Source: Alphaproteobacteria bacterium
GTDB taxonomy: Bacteria; Pseudomonadota; Alphaproteobacteria; Rhizobiales; JAJFHC01
Assembly (NCBI GenBank): GCA_021775805.1
Contig: JAJFHD010000017.1
Span: 67,142 to 103,867 of the forward strand
Length of the DNA stretch: 36,726 bases
Reading direction: 5' to 3'
This document shows, piece after piece, positions 25,176 through 33,521 of this stretch. A program made the translations under genes and the position numbers. Positions within the stretch are counted from its first letter, which is position 1; each line of letters opens with the position of its first letter. The notes under the pieces were generated by a model. That model was not told the DNA's origin. It saw only the letters and a list, made by a program, of their open reading frames with translations, and made no database searches.

Positions 25176-26240
25176 CTACCGCGCCCTCGGATCGACCATG
25201 CGGTACAGGATATCCGACAGCATGTTGATGCCGACAAAACAGACCCCGATGACGACCGTGCCGCCAATGACGGCATTCATGTCGGCGTTGAACAGGGAAT
25301 TGGTGATGTAGAGACCGATGCCCGGCCAGGCAAAGACGGTTTCAGTCAGCACCGAGCCTTCCAGAAGAGTGGCGTAGGACAGGCCGACCACCGTGATCAA
25401 CTGGACCATCACGTTGCGGAAGGCGTGACTCCAGATCACCGTTCGCTCCGGCAATCCCTTGACCCGGGCGGTCAGAATGTACTCCTGATTGAGCTGGTCA
25501 AGCATGAAGCTGCGAGTCATGCGGGCGATATAGGCCAGCGAGAAGAAGGCAAGCATGGAGGCCGGCAGAATGATGTGTCCGAGGGCGTTGTTGAAAACGT
25601 CCCACTCGCCGGCCATGGCCGAATCGATCAGGATGACTCCGGTTACCGGTTCGACCACACCTTCGAAATAAAAATCGTAGCGTCCCGGACCGGGCAGCCA
25701 CTCAAGCTTGGCATAAAAGACCAGGAGGGCGACCATGCCGAGCCAGAATATGGGCACGGAATAACCGATCAGGCCGAACACACGGACCACATGGTCGATG
25801 ATCCTGCCCTGGCGGACGGCGGCCAGCACGCCCATGGGAATGCCAAGGATGACACCGATGATAGTTGCCAGTGTCGCCAATTCAAGAGTGGCCGGAAAGA
25901 ATCGCTTGATGTCGTCGACGACCGGCCTGGCGGTCATGATCGATTGGCCGAAATCGCCCTGCAGGGCGCTTTTCAGGAATACCCAGAACTGAACGATGAG
26001 CGGTCTATCGAGCCCCAGCTGCAGGCGCATGGCCTCGTAGACTTCGTTGGATGCGCGATTGCCGACGATGGCCATGGCAGGATCGGTCGGCAGCACGCGG
26101 CCGATGACGAAGGTCACGGCCATCAGGCCGACGAACGTCAACAGGAGGGTCAGAAAAAACTGGATGAGTTTTTTGACAAAAGATGGAAGGGGCGGGAATG
26201 ATCCCGCCCCGTTGCCTTTGTTTGTGTCAGACTTTGACAA
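25176..26240 (-). CDS. Peptide/nickel-type ABC transporter permease (DppB-like)
   Basis: This 354-residue permease has six predicted helices. The first, FLTLLLTFVGLMAVTFVIG, is followed by VLPTDPA, and the coupling-loop motif lies around EYILTARVKGLPERTVIWSHAFRN. The start is a TTG at 26240 with AAGGGG eight bases upstream; no ATG or GTG lies between it and the first helix. This gives an unusual 20-residue Gly/Pro-containing leader whose codons contain a perfect 9-bp hairpin (26189-26210). The gene follows the binding-protein gene after 23 bases. Confidence 0.9.
   Translation of the reverse strand: MSKSDTNKGNGAGSFPPLPSFVKKLIQFFLTLLLTFVGLMAVTFVIGRVLPTDPAMAIVGNRASNEVYEAMRLQLGLDRPLIVQFWVFLKSALQGDFGQSIMTARPVVDDIKRFFPATLELATLATIIGVILGIPMGVLAAVRQGRIIDHVVRVFGLIGYSVPIFWLGMVALLVFYAKLEWLPGPGRYDFYFEGVVEPVTGVILIDSAMAGEWDVFNNALGHIILPASMLAFFSLAYIARMTRSFMLDQLNQEYILTARVKGLPERTVIWSHAFRNVMVQLITVVGLSYATLLEGSVLTETVFAWPGIGLYITNSLFNADMNAVIGGTVVIGVCFVGINMLSDILYRMVDPRAR
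26189..26210 (-). terminator. Strong stem-loop at the binding-protein/permease junction (attenuator or mRNA-stabilising hairpin)
   Basis: GGGGCGGGA (26189-26197) and TCCCGCCCC (26202-26210) form a perfect, very GC-rich 9-bp stem with an ATGA loop, 54 bases past the binding-protein stop. On the leftward strand it is followed by TTCCATCTTTTG, a weak U-rich tract. In ABC operons such hairpins protect the upstream mRNA or cause partial termination so that binding protein is made in excess. Unusually, it falls inside the first codons of the permease. Confidence 0.65.
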
Positions 26241-26263
26241 GATGGGTGTCCCCTTCTCGTCGT

Positions 26264-27865
26264 CTACTTGGTCACCGTACGGAAGAAGACCTGATCGAAG
26301 GTTGCCCCGCGAATGTAGTTCTTGACGTTGTCACGCCGGCCGATCTTGCCAACAAGCTGGAACATGACTGCATACGGCGATGCGGACTGCATGTTCTTCT
26401 GCAAGTCCTTGTACATTGCCTCGCGCTTGACGGCATCGGTTTCCTTGGCCGCTGCTTCAGCACCCTTGGTCGCGCTTTCGTCGGCCCAGGAATTGCGCCA
26501 CGCCAGTTTGCCGGTCAGCTTGGCTTCGTCGCGGTTGTCGGGATTGTGGGCAAACGAATCAGCATTGGAATGCGGATCGGCATAGTCCGGTCCCCAGCGT
26601 GCGATGATCAGCTCGTGCTTGCGCGCCCGGTACTTGGGCCACAGGGTTTTACCGTCGGAGAGAATGATCTCGCCTTCGATGCCGAGTTGCTTGAGCGACG
26701 ACTGGATCGACTGTGCCACTTCCTTGAACGGAGACTTGTTCAGGGTATCGATGGTGAGCTTGAATCCGCCGCCTTCATGACCGGCTTCGGCAAGCAGCTT
26801 CTTGGACTTGGCCAGATCGTAGGAGTAAGGCGTCTCGTCATAGGAGGCCCACATGCCCGACGGCCAGAACGACTGGTGCTTCTTATATGTGCCGTCAAGA
26901 ACCGATCCCAGCAGACCTTCGTAGTCAACCGCATAGCGGATGGCTTCCTGGACTTTGGGCTTCGACAGGATCGGGTGTTTCTGATTCGAGGCCAGATACA
27001 TGACATTGGACTGCGGGAAGGTATCGATTTCCACGCCGGCCTTGCCTTCGAGACCCTTGATCTGGTCAGCAGTCAGGTCTTCAGCAACATCCACATCGCC
27101 TTTTTCCAGCAACAGGCGCTGGGCGGATGCTTCGGCCACGTGACGCATGATCACCTTCTTCATGGCGGGCGCGCCGTGACGGTCCTTCTCATGGGCTTCC
27201 ATGATGATCAGTTCGTTGGCTTTCCAGGTCTTGATGCTGTAGGGGCCGGAACCGGCTGAATGGGTTTTCAGCCACTCGTAACCCATGTCGCCATCCTTCT
27301 CATGGCTCATCAGCAGTTTCTTGTCGACGACGGAGCCGACGCCGGCGGAAAGGGCGTTCAGCACAAGGCCGGGTGACAGATCTTCCGTAATGGTCAGCTT
27401 GACCGTTTCAGCGTCGACGGCCTGGACCAGCTTGTCCACGTTGTCGGCGCTCCAGCCGAACTGGGTAAAGATGAAGGATGGCGTCTTTTTCAGCTTAATG
27501 ACACGCTGCAGGGAATAGGCCACGTCATCGGCGGTCATCGGGTTGCCGGAATGAAACACGATGCCCGGGCGCATCTTCAGCGTGATGGTCTTGCCGTCGT
27601 CGCTGAAGGTATAGCTTTCAGTCGTGCCGCCAACCAGCTTGGTCAGATCATCGGGCTCGAACGTCATCACCCGATCATAAATATTGGTAATGATCTCACC
27701 GCCAGTGAATTCAAACACTTCAGCGGGGTCAAGGTTGATGATGTCCGCGGTATTGCGGGCAATCACAAAGGTGTCGTCAGGTGTCGCCGCCTGGAGCGCT
27801 TGCGTGGCGGTGAACGCCATAAACGCTGACAGCCCGAGGGCGACAGAGAATTTTCGTATGGTCAC
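26264..27865 (-). CDS. Peptide/nickel-type ABC transporter substrate-binding protein (DppA-like)
   Basis: This 533-residue protein begins with a signal peptide (MTIRKFSVALGLSAFMAFTATQ..., cleavage near residue 26, ALQA-AT). It belongs to the SBP family 5: NLDPAEVFEF, then YDRVMTFEPDDLTKLV, HSGNPMTADDVAYSLQR (about 105-121) and the central hinge SGPYSIKTWKANELI. The GTG start at 27865 has GGGAG six bases upstream. It delivers a peptide-like or other solute to the permease pair encoded next. The specificity cannot be read from sequence. Confidence 0.94.
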   Translation of the reverse strand: MTIRKFSVALGLSAFMAFTATQALQAATPDDTFVIARNTADIINLDPAEVFEFTGGEIITNIYDRVMTFEPDDLTKLVGGTTESYTFSDDGKTITLKMRPGIVFHSGNPMTADDVAYSLQRVIKLKKTPSFIFTQFGWSADNVDKLVQAVDAETVKLTITEDLSPGLVLNALSAGVGSVVDKKLLMSHEKDGDMGYEWLKTHSAGSGPYSIKTWKANELIIMEAHEKDRHGAPAMKKVIMRHVAEASAQRLLLEKGDVDVAEDLTADQIKGLEGKAGVEIDTFPQSNVMYLASNQKHPILSKPKVQEAIRYAVDYEGLLGSVLDGTYKKHQSFWPSGMWASYDETPYSYDLAKSKKLLAEAGHEGGGFKLTIDTLNKSPFKEVAQSIQSSLKQLGIEGEIILSDGKTLWPKYRARKHELIIARWGPDYADPHSNADSFAHNPDNRDEAKLTGKLAWRNSWADESATKGAEAAAKETDAVKREAMYKDLQKNMQSASPYAVMFQLVGKIGRRDNVKNYIRGATFDQVFFRTVTK

Positions 27866-28061
27866 GTGTAACTCCCTAAACTTGTAGCGCCGGCTATTGC
27901 TTGTTGATATGGCGGGCGCTGGTTATCGATGGCATCTCCTTGCCATCCTGTGCGGCAGTCTAAGTGCGAAATCCGTCACGGGCAACTTGTATCGACAAGT
28001 TGTGCCATGTGGACCAGGCTATCGCATTGCAAAACGACGACACCATCAACGGGAGACCGCC

Positions 28062-28583
28062 ATGCAGCCGACATTCGAGACAGACCGACTCGTGATCCGC
28101 CCGCGAACGTTGGCGGATCTCGAAGCATGCCTGGTCATGGACCGCGATCCGGCGGCGACCCGGTTCATTCCGGGGCCGTGGGCCGATCCGGTTGCGCATC
28201 GTGCCTTTGTCGTCGCGCGCATGGAGGCGAACTATCCTGAAGGGCTCGGCTACTGGTCAGTTTTCAACCACACCAGGTCAGGCCGGTTTCTCGGCTGGAT
28301 CCTGCTGCTGCCCTATCTGGCGGTGGCCGACGAGGTCGAGATCGGCTGGCGGTTCACGCAAGCAAACTGGGGACATGGGTTTGCCACCGAAGCCGCCGCC
28401 CCGGTGCTGAAGCATGGCCTGGAGACTGTGGGTCTCGAGGCTGTTGTGGCTGACATCGATCCTGAGAATGCAGGGTCGATCAGGGTGGCGGAGAAACTCG
28501 GCATGTGGTTTGTGGAGGACAGGATCATCGATGGGATGGTGTCAAAATCGTATCGGATTGACCGCTTTCAGGACGGGCGGTGA
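28062..28583 (+). CDS. GNAT-family N-acetyltransferase (RimJ/RimL type)
   Basis: This 173-residue protein opens with FETDRLVIRPRTLADLEACL, the RimJ/RimL-type beginning. Its acetyl-CoA site is the degenerate WGHGFATEAAAPVLKHG (about 100-118), followed by DIDPENAGSIRVAEKLGM. It would transfer an acetyl group from acetyl-CoA to an amine on a protein or small molecule. ATG 28062 is chosen because GGGAG precedes it by six bases and the family begins there; an open extension to 27897 is not family-like. The substrate is unknown. Confidence 0.9.
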   Translation: MQPTFETDRLVIRPRTLADLEACLVMDRDPAATRFIPGPWADPVAHRAFVVARMEANYPEGLGYWSVFNHTRSGRFLGWILLLPYLAVADEVEIGWRFTQANWGHGFATEAAAPVLKHGLETVGLEAVVADIDPENAGSIRVAEKLGMWFVEDRIIDGMVSKSYRIDRFQDGR

Positions 28584-28656
28584 GCTGCTATCTGACTTGC
28601 AGCAACATGCCGTTGCTGCGGACATTCTCTCAAGCGGCTTGCAAAGGACCTGAAAC

Positions 28657-29415
28657 ATGAATTTGTCCGCGCTTGAGTTCTCAAGCCTCACAGCCTTGAT
28701 AGCCGTGATTTTCGTGTTCGCGGGGATCGTTAAGGGCACGGTCGGGATCGGTTTGCCAACCGTTTCGGTCGGTGTCCTGAGCCAGATGATACCGCCGCAC
28801 ACTGCGGTGGCCCTGGTTGTGTTTCCAATACTGGCGGCCAACTTCTGGCAAGTCGTGCGGACACGCGCGGGCCTCGAGACCCTGCGCCGCTACGGGATCC
28901 TTGCCGCCTGCCTCTTCGTGACGCTCTGGGTTACAACATTCCTGACCGCGCAGGCATCGACGGAAATCCTGCTCGGTGTCATCGGCATCGCCATCGTCAT
29001 CTTTTCGGTTTCGAGTCTGGTGGGAACGCCTCCGGCACTTGCCGATCGCCACGACCGGATCGGGCAAGCCGTGACCGGCGTATCGGCGGGCTTTCTGGGC
29101 GGCTTGACCAGCATCTGGTCGCCGCCGCTCGTCACCTATCTGATTGCACGCAGAACAGACAATGACGAATTTGTACGGGCGGCGGGACTGTTCATTTTTA
29201 TCGGTGCTATTCCATTGATGATCGGTTTCTGGCAGACCGGGCTCCTAAACGCAGAAACCGCCCCGCTTTCCCTTGCGATGATCGTGCCAAGTCTGATCGG
29301 ATTCAGCCTCGGCGAGATGATCCGGAGACGCCTGCATCCGGACCGGTTTCGCAGCGTCATTCTGTGGGTGTTTCTCCTCATGGGGCTCAATCTGCTTCGG
29401 CGCGCCGTGTTTTGA
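28657..29415 (+). CDS. TauE/SafE-family (DUF81) anion permease
   Basis: This 252-residue integral membrane protein has about eight helices in two repeats. The first repeat carries VIFVFAGIVKGTVGIGLPTVSVG and the second GVSAGFLGGLTSIWSPPLVTYL, the paired glycine-rich motifs of the TauE/SafE family. Members move sulfite, sulfoacetate and other small organic or inorganic anions across the inner membrane. It lies 73 bases after the acetyltransferase on the same strand. Its cargo is unknown. Confidence 0.92.
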   Translation: MNLSALEFSSLTALIAVIFVFAGIVKGTVGIGLPTVSVGVLSQMIPPHTAVALVVFPILAANFWQVVRTRAGLETLRRYGILAACLFVTLWVTTFLTAQASTEILLGVIGIAIVIFSVSSLVGTPPALADRHDRIGQAVTGVSAGFLGGLTSIWSPPLVTYLIARRTDNDEFVRAAGLFIFIGAIPLMIGFWQTGLLNAETAPLSLAMIVPSLIGFSLGEMIRRRLHPDRFRSVILWVFLLMGLNLLRRAVF

Positions 29416-29480
29416 GGGTCGCGGAACGACACCGGTCTTGCAGGCTGTGTTGCTGGGGTCAGGTCCCATTAATCCCAATC

Positions 29481-29500
29481 GGGCCGAATGTGACCGGCCC
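29481..29500. terminator. Hairpin downstream of the TauE/SafE gene
   Basis: GGGCCG (29481-29486) and CGGCCC (29495-29500) form a perfect 6-bp GC-only stem with an 8-base loop, 66 bases past the permease stop. There is no following U-tract, so a role as terminator is only possible. Confidence 0.35.
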
Positions 29501-29598
29501 ACAGAGGGGATGCCTACATCCAACCAAGTCGCGACAGTGAGCTGGAATCTTACCGTGCTCATGATCCGACCCAACCTCCGACAAATAGGAGTAAGAGA

Positions 29599-29877
29599 AT
29601 GCCCGAATCTTCAAATGTCAATTTGCAGTTATCGCGAGATGAAGCGTTGGTTTTGTTCGAGTTCCTTCAGCGTGAGATTGATGAAAACGACGCCAACACG
29701 TTGAAATCGTCGATAGACCATGAAGCGGAATTATGGGCATTGAACGGATTGAATTGCCTTTTGGAAAGGGCGCTTCCAGAGCCTTTCGCTTCAGACTATT
29801 TGAAAGATCTTTCTGCTGCGCGCCACGCATTGGTCAAGCGCTATGGTAATTGGAGTTTTGTCTCATCAACGGAGTAA
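29599..29877 (+). CDS. Small conserved hypothetical protein
   Basis: This 92-residue, acidic, all-helical protein has AGGAG seven bases before its ATG, which supports translation. The LSRDEALVLFEFLQREID start and the WALNGLNCLLERALPEPF middle resemble small uncharacterised proteins found singly in many bacteria. It has no signal peptide or membrane helix. Base composition is AT-richer than its neighbours, so it may be acquired. No function can be assigned. Confidence 0.7.
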   Translation: MPESSNVNLQLSRDEALVLFEFLQREIDENDANTLKSSIDHEAELWALNGLNCLLERALPEPFASDYLKDLSAARHALVKRYGNWSFVSSTE

Positions 29878-30022
29878 TGAAGCGAAAACCATGTAGTCAC
29901 CTGCATACCGACAACGGCAGCTTTGTCCGCACTTCGGTCGTTGCCCTGCTGGTCTGTAGTTCCGGCTGAAGCAGAATTTGCCGGCCTTCGCCAAGCCCGA
30001 AAACTCTCCGGCCCCCGCGCCC

Positions 30023-30352
30023 CTAGCCAACATCGAGAAGCGACAGTATCTCCGAGCAATTCTCGACACGGCCGTCGCAGCAATCCGCCAGCAGGAAACT
30101 GACCATGTCATTGACGATGGCGAGATTTGCCGCGTAGTGGATCTCCCTTTGATTTCTCGTCGCCTTCAGGAGCCCTGCCCGTTTCAGCACAGACAGGTGG
30201 CCTGAAAGCGTCGAGGCCACGATATCCAGTCTGCGTGAAATTTCGCCGGCCTGCAGTCCGTCCGGGCCGGTGCGGACAAGCAGGCGGAATATTGTCATGC
30301 GCGATGGTTGAGCGAGGGCAGCGAAGACCTCGATAGCTTTGTCCTGTTCCAT
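30023..30352 (-). CDS. arsR: ArsR-family metalloregulator (arsenite-responsive type)
   Basis: This 109-residue protein is a small winged-helix repressor: MEQDKAIEVFAALAQPSR, then the recognition region RRLDIVASTLSGHLSVLKRAG and the wing ATRNQREIHYA. The classic ELCVCD site is absent. Instead three C-terminal cysteines (Cys91, Cys92, Cys99, in CCDGRVENC) form the arrangement known from alphaproteobacterial and Acidithiobacillus-type ArsR proteins that bind As(III). It is divergent from a dehydratase gene and an arsenic-type aquaporin. It probably represses one or both until arsenite binds. Confidence 0.88.
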   Translation of the reverse strand: MEQDKAIEVFAALAQPSRMTIFRLLVRTGPDGLQAGEISRRLDIVASTLSGHLSVLKRAGLLKATRNQREIHYAANLAIVNDMVSFLLADCCDGRVENCSEILSLLDVG

Positions 30353-30418
30353 GTTTCGTTAATGCCCGAAGTACCGAAGCTTGACAAGCGCGGCGCGGCC
30401 AGATAGCTCCATTTAAAA

Positions 30419-30434
30419 TTCGGTATCTGCCGAA
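30419..30434. promoter_or_regulatory. Candidate ArsR operator
   Basis: TTCGG (30419-30423) and CCGAA (30430-30434) form a 5-6-5 inverted repeat in the gap between the arsR start and the rightward gene. Nearby CGAAGTACCGAAG (about 30368-30380) repeats the CGAA core. The position and dyad size suit an ArsR site. Assignment is inferred. Confidence 0.45.
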
Positions 30435-30529
30435 ATACGGAAGTGCCTGCAGCGGGAGCGCGACATGGGGCCTGTGAGCGAGATCTTCAAACCGACCGGT
30501 ACAGCGTCCGATGTGATGGCCGGACAACC

Positions 30530-31534
30530 GTGAAGTCCGAAGCCCCAGAACACGCCGTCACCCTTGATGATATTTCGGAGTCTGCCTCGGCGCTTCGTGA
30601 TGTGGCCGCCCGTACGCCGCTGCTTGAGAATGCAGATGTCAACAAAGTGCTCGGCGGCCGTCTCCTGATCAAGGCCGAATGTGCCCAGCGCACCGGGGCC
30701 TTCAAGATCCGCGGCGCCTATAATTGCATTCGGCACCTGTCCGAGCCCGAACGGATGCGCGGTGTCATCACCTATTCTTCGGGCAATCATGCCCAGGGCG
30801 TGGCCCTGGCGGCGCAACTCCTCGGCACGTCCGCGCTGATCGTGATGCCCGCTGACGTGCCGGCGTCGAAGATCGAGGCCACCCGGTCGCTGGGCGCTGA
30901 AGTCACAACGTTCGAGCGGGACAGCGAAAACAGCGACGAGGTGGTCGAACGGATTCGACAGCAAACCGGCCGCGCCGTGGTGCCGCCAAGTGCCAATCCT
31001 CACGTGTTGGCGGGAGCCGGAACGGTAGCCGTCGAGATCCTGGAGCAGGCGCGCGACCTCGGTGCTGATCTGGATGCGGTGCTGGTGCCCTGCGGCGGTG
31101 GCGGTCTGACGGCCTCTACGGCTGTGGTCATGCACGGGTCATCGCCAGGGACGCAGGTCTTTGCCGTCGAACCGGAATTGTTCGACGACACCCGACGCTC
31201 GCTGATCGCCGGCGAGCGGGTTGCAAACCCGAAAGGCCAGCGCACGATCTGCGATGCGATCATGACACCGATGCCGAACGATGTGACCTTCCCGATCAAT
31301 CTGGACCTCCTGGCAGGCGGCCTGGTGGCCAGCGACGACGAGGTCCGCCACGCCATGCGGTTTGCCTTCGATCACTACAAGATCGTGGTCGAACCCGGTG
31401 CGGCCGTGGGTATCGCCGCCGTTCTGAGCGGCAGGATCGCCATCAGGGACAAGGTGATCGCAACGATCGTCACCGGCGGAAATATCGACTCCGTCCGGTT
31501 CTGCACGCTTGTGAACAGTGAAACGGAAAAATAG
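30530..31534 (+). CDS. Threonine/serine dehydratase-like PLP enzyme
   Basis: This 334-residue protein (from GTG 30530) belongs to fold-type II PLP enzymes. The PLP lysine is in AFKIRGAYN, SSGNHAQGVA binds the substrate carboxylate, the phosphate-binding loop is VPCGGGGL and the C-terminal VTGGNID is present. It has no regulatory ACT domain, so it resembles catabolic threonine dehydratase, serine racemase or a 3-hydroxyaspartate dehydratase. The start is uncertain: an in-frame GTG at 30443 adds 29 non-family residues, and neither has a strong ribosome binding site. It lies 9 bases before the aquaporin gene, so the two are co-transcribed. Confidence 0.9.
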   Translation: MKSEAPEHAVTLDDISESASALRDVAARTPLLENADVNKVLGGRLLIKAECAQRTGAFKIRGAYNCIRHLSEPERMRGVITYSSGNHAQGVALAAQLLGTSALIVMPADVPASKIEATRSLGAEVTTFERDSENSDEVVERIRQQTGRAVVPPSANPHVLAGAGTVAVEILEQARDLGADLDAVLVPCGGGGLTASTAVVMHGSSPGTQVFAVEPELFDDTRRSLIAGERVANPKGQRTICDAIMTPMPNDVTFPINLDLLAGGLVASDDEVRHAMRFAFDHYKIVVEPGAAVGIAAVLSGRIAIRDKVIATIVTGGNIDSVRFCTLVNSETEK

Positions 31535-31543
31535 GAACGCCAC

Positions 31544-32209
31544 ATGGAACGCAGACTGATGGCCGAATTGCTGGGCACGTTTTCCCTGCTGGCAACCGTA
31601 GTCGGCTCGGGGATCATGGCCGAGCGCCTCGCCGGCGACAACATTGCCATTGCCCTTCTGGGCAACACGATTCCCACCGGGGCAATCCTGGTTGTTCTGA
31701 TCACGATTTTCGGCCCGATCTCGGGCGCGCATTTCAACCCGGCCGTGACCTTGTGTTTTGCCTTGCGCAAGGAAATCAGTGTCAGGGTCTCCGGCCTCTA
31801 TGTGGGCGCTCAGGTGATCGGTGGCATCCTGGGCGTCTTTGCGGCCCATGTCATGTTCGACAATCCGCTGTTCGACCCATCCACGACCACCCGGACCGGT
31901 CTCGGTCAGTGGGCCGGGGAGTTCGTGGCGACCTTCGGTCTGGTGGGTACAATTCTGGCGTGTCTGAAAGCTCGCCCGGACGCTGTGCCGATGGCGGTCG
32001 GCCTGTACATCACCGCCGCCTACTGGTTCACGTCGTCGACTTCTTTCGCCAACCCGGCCGTGACCATCGCCCGCGGCTTCTCGGACACTTTTGCGGGCAT
32101 CAATCCCGCCAATGTTGCCGCCTTCGTCGTCATTCAACTGGCGGCGGCGGCGCTTGCGACCGGTTTCTTCAAATGGTTGCTGGCGGATGAACCGGCCGGA
32201 TCCATCTAA
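31544..32209 (+). CDS. Aquaporin-family channel of the AqpS/arsenic type
   Basis: This 221-residue, six-helix MIP protein has both half-helix motifs, HFNPAVT (Asn65) and FANPAVT (Asn170). The residue after the second NPA is Val173 where water channels have the selectivity-filter arginine. A similar Val is known from the S. meliloti arsenic-operon channel AqpS. With an ArsR gene nearby, a role in moving arsenite or methylated arsenicals is likely. AGGAA precedes the ATG. No arsenate reductase or ArsH gene is visible in the window. Confidence 0.92.
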   Translation: MERRLMAELLGTFSLLATVVGSGIMAERLAGDNIAIALLGNTIPTGAILVVLITIFGPISGAHFNPAVTLCFALRKEISVRVSGLYVGAQVIGGILGVFAAHVMFDNPLFDPSTTTRTGLGQWAGEFVATFGLVGTILACLKARPDAVPMAVGLYITAAYWFTSSTSFANPAVTIARGFSDTFAGINPANVAAFVVIQLAAAALATGFFKWLLADEPAGSI

Positions 32210-32233
32210 CGGGAACACTCAAGATGGAAATAC

Positions 32234-32413
32234 GAGATTTCCACACCGATCTTCGACCATCACGGCGATGTTGTCGGCGCGCTCAGCCTGTGGAATACAG
32301 TCGACCGGCAAGACATCGATGCCCTGGTTCGCCACAGCGGCGACCTGACGGCAGCAACCAGCCTGATTTCGGCCCGCCTGGGATACCAGCCCGACAGCAC
32401 GGAAGGGCCATAG
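32234..32413 (+). pseudogene. Remnant of an IclR-family regulator (C-terminal fragment)
   Basis: In the frame ending at TAG 32411-32413 the sequence reads EISTPIFDHHGDVVGALSLW and ends LTAATSLISARLGYQPDSTEGP. PIFDxxGxVVGALS followed by A..ISARLGY is the end of the IclR effector domain. No start codon or ribosome binding site opens this frame, which begins right after the aquaporin stop, and the DNA-binding domain is missing. About 60 codons remain. It is most likely a decayed gene left by a deletion. Confidence 0.55.
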
Positions 32414-32453
32414 GACGCGTCATCTCAACGCAAGCAACTGGAAAAAACACGTC

Positions 32454-33419
32454 ATGACCAAAAAACTGACCCAGGCACCTGCCGCATCCCCGCAAAGCTT
32501 CCTGGGCTTTCCGCTTGCCCTCGACCTCGACGCGCTGGACGCGGATATCGCCATCCTCGGGGTTCCCTACGGTCTGCCATACACGCCGGACGACCTGGCG
32601 AACGATCAAAGCCGGGCACCGGACGCGATCCGGCAGAATGCCCAGGACGCAGCGTGGGAGGAACCGCGCACCCGTTTTCATTTCGACTGGGACCTGGGCG
32701 GCCCGCTGCTTGATGGCCGTGACGTCAAGGTGGTGGACTGCGGCAACGTCACGGCCGATTTCAACGACCCGCAGGAACATTACCGGCGTGCCGAAGCCGC
32801 GGCACGGATGATATTCGAAGCCGGCGCCACCCTGGTCGCACTTGGCGGCGACCATGGCATTCCGATTCCGGTCATGCGCGCCCTGCCACGCGACCAGACC
32901 GTAACCCTTGTCCAGGTCGACGCCCACATGGATTGGCGCGACGATGTCAACGGCGTGAAGGAGGGCTACTCGAGCCCGATGCGGCGCGCCAGCGAACTGG
33001 ACTGGATCGGCCCGATCGTGCAGATCGGTCTGCGCGGCGTCGGCAGTGCCCGGCCACAAGAGGCAGAAGCTGCCCGCGCCCATGGCGTCGACAGCATTTC
33101 CGCTTATGAAATGCACGATATCGGGATCGACGCGGTGCTCGAGCGGATACCCGACGGCGGACCCTACTACCTGACCATCGACGCCGATGGCATGGACCCG
33201 ACAATCATGCCCGCCGTGACCGCACCGACACCCGGCGGGCTGACCTGGATCCAAATCCGAAGGCTGATCCACGGGCTGGTCAGGAAGGGGCGTGTGCTGG
33301 GTATGGATCTGGTCGAGATTTCCCCCGCCCTGGATCAGGGAAATATCACGCTGCTGCATGCCGAACGACTGATCTGCAATTTCATCGGGGCGACTGTCCG
33401 CGCCGGCTATTACGATTGA
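32454..33419 (+). CDS. Ureohydrolase (agmatinase/arginase family)
   Basis: This 321-residue protein has the binuclear manganese site of the ureohydrolase superfamily: GGDHG (131-135), DAHMD (156-160) and DADGMDP (243-249). It hydrolyses a guanidino compound to urea and an amine. The length suits agmatinase or guanidinobutyrase/guanidinopropionase more than arginase; the exact substrate is open. The first 35 residues are poorly conserved. It follows an IclR-like remnant and precedes a nitronate monooxygenase-like gene, suggesting nitrogen scavenging. Confidence 0.9.
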   Translation: MTKKLTQAPAASPQSFLGFPLALDLDALDADIAILGVPYGLPYTPDDLANDQSRAPDAIRQNAQDAAWEEPRTRFHFDWDLGGPLLDGRDVKVVDCGNVTADFNDPQEHYRRAEAAARMIFEAGATLVALGGDHGIPIPVMRALPRDQTVTLVQVDAHMDWRDDVNGVKEGYSSPMRRASELDWIGPIVQIGLRGVGSARPQEAEAARAHGVDSISAYEMHDIGIDAVLERIPDGGPYYLTIDADGMDPTIMPAVTAPTPGGLTWIQIRRLIHGLVRKGRVLGMDLVEISPALDQGNITLLHAERLICNFIGATVRAGYYD

Positions 33420-33521
33420 GCGCAGGAGCGATACGGTAAACTCTCCGGGGTCTTGCAGAATTTCATCCGCCAACGCATTGTGCAGCCCTGATCAACATAC
33501 ACATCTCAGGACACTGTACTC

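Noticed and set aside
32283..33473. A long minus-strand frame opposite the ureohydrolase
   Set aside because: It is a mirror frame of a gene whose metal-binding motifs are intact.
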